DNA from: Bradyrhizobium sp.
GTDB lineage: Bacteria; Pseudomonadota; Alphaproteobacteria; Rhizobiales; Xanthobacteraceae
Direction of reading: 5' to 3'
Length of the DNA: 5,334 nt
Assembly (NCBI GenBank): GCA_028290165.1
Contig: JAQGKJ010000534.1
Span: 1 to 5,334, forward strand
Position numbers and translations under genes: made by a program. Below, piece after piece: positions 4,890-5,334 of the stretch. The notes under the pieces are model-generated. The model ran no database searches. It had not been told where the DNA came from and saw only the letters and a list, made by a program, of their open reading frames with translations. Positions within the stretch are counted from its first letter, which is position 1. Every line of letters starts with the position of its first letter.

Positions 4890-5334
4890 GGCGACGTCAA
4901 AAGACGCGCCGGCAACGCCCGGGGTGCTGCTCGCCGGCGGCCTGGCGCGGCGGATGGGCGGCGGCGACAAGCCGATGCGCCAGATTGGCGGCCGCACTAT
5001 CCTTGAGCGGGTGATCGCGCGGCTTAAGCCGCAATGCGACGGCCTCATTCTCAACGCCAATGGTGATCCGGCCCGGTTCGCGTCATTCGGTCTGCCGGTG
5101 ATCGCCGACAGCGTGGAAAATTTTCCGGGGCCGCTCGCCGGCATTTTGGCAGCCCTTGACTGGGCCGCCGCCAACCGGCCGGATGTGGCATGGATCCTGA
5201 GCGCCGCCGCGGACTGCCCATTCCTGCCGCGCGATCTCGTGGCGCGGCTGCATCAGGCCCGCGTCGACGAGGACGCAGAACTCGCGGTGGCGGCATCGGA
5301 CGGCCAGTCGCATCCGGTGATCGGACTGTGGAGC
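4879..5334 (+). CDS. mobA: Molybdenum cofactor guanylyltransferase MobA (partial, runs off right edge)
   Basis: The 152 residues present (GTG at 4879-4881 to the window edge) are roughly the first three quarters of a family usually near 200 residues. MobA joins GMP from GTP to Mo-molybdopterin, giving the guanine dinucleotide cofactor used by formate dehydrogenase and other DMSO-reductase-family enzymes. The nucleotide-binding signature [17 protein letters not shown] (17-33) is intact. [13 protein letters not shown] (about 83-95) and ADCPFLP (about 111-117) follow; the aspartate of the last is the expected Mg-binding acid. The start is a GTG inside the end of fdhD with an 11-base overlap, preceded by AAGGG eight bases upstream. 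The overlap and the shared strand indicate an fdhD-mobA operon. The next gene and the C-terminal part are not visible. Confidence 0.93.
   Translation, partial: MTTEATSKDAPATPGVLLAGGLARRMGGGDKPMRQIGGRTILERVIARLKPQCDGLILNANGDPARFASFGLPVIADSVENFPGPLAGILAALDWAAANRPDVAWILSAAADCPFLPRDLVARLHQARVDEDAELAVAASDGQSHPVIGLWS

Noticed and set aside
3984..5174. 396-codon minus-strand open frame opposite fdhD and mobA
   Set aside because: Long antisense frames are common in GC-rich genes. The sense strand carries complete FdhD and MobA signatures, and this frame shows only low-complexity, Arg/Asp-rich sequence.

Overview
The window looks like a chromosomal segment from a high-GC alphaproteobacterium, most likely Hyphomicrobiales and Bradyrhizobium- or Rhodopseudomonas-like. 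This is inferred from the codon bias, the form of the N-terminus of MoeA and the FdhD subtype; no database was searched. It holds two functional blocks that meet near position 2100.

The left block (1-2086) concerns fluoride. Going leftwards on the minus strand it holds: a promoter and short leader with small reading frames; two adjacent crcB/Fluc genes (1569-1955 and 1139-1558); a DUF190 gene (795-1136) two bases after the second crcB; and a separate transcription unit for a CPA2-type cation/proton antiporter that runs off the left edge (start at 558). The antiporter leader carries a clear crcB-type fluoride riboswitch (about 672-717) with a promoter directly upstream. The crcB operon shows no such aptamer.

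The most interesting structure is in the antiporter leader. The aptamer strand that forms the fluoride-dependent pseudoknot can instead pair with an AGGAG Shine-Dalgarno. That AGGAG serves a 29-codon upstream ORF (555-644), whose stop overlaps the antiporter ATG as ATGA. A second GC hairpin inside the ORF covers the antiporter's own G-rich ribosome site. This suggests fluoride switches on translation of a leader peptide, and the ribosomes then open the antiporter start. It is a model from reading the sequence, not a demonstrated mechanism.

The right block (2113-5334) makes and delivers molybdenum cofactor. moeA (2113-3369) and mobB (3371-3904) lie on the minus strand, one base apart. fdhD (3996-4889) and mobA (4879 to the right edge) lie on the plus strand and overlap by 11 bases. 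The pairs diverge from a region of about 91 bases. MoeA inserts molybdate, MobA with MobB makes the guanine dinucleotide cofactor, and FdhD sulfurates it for formate dehydrogenase.

The boundary is marked by a perfect 21-bp tandem duplication covering the moeA stop codon. Stretches of the left block look less GC-rich than the right block, which fits a fluoride-resistance cassette placed beside a core cofactor locus.
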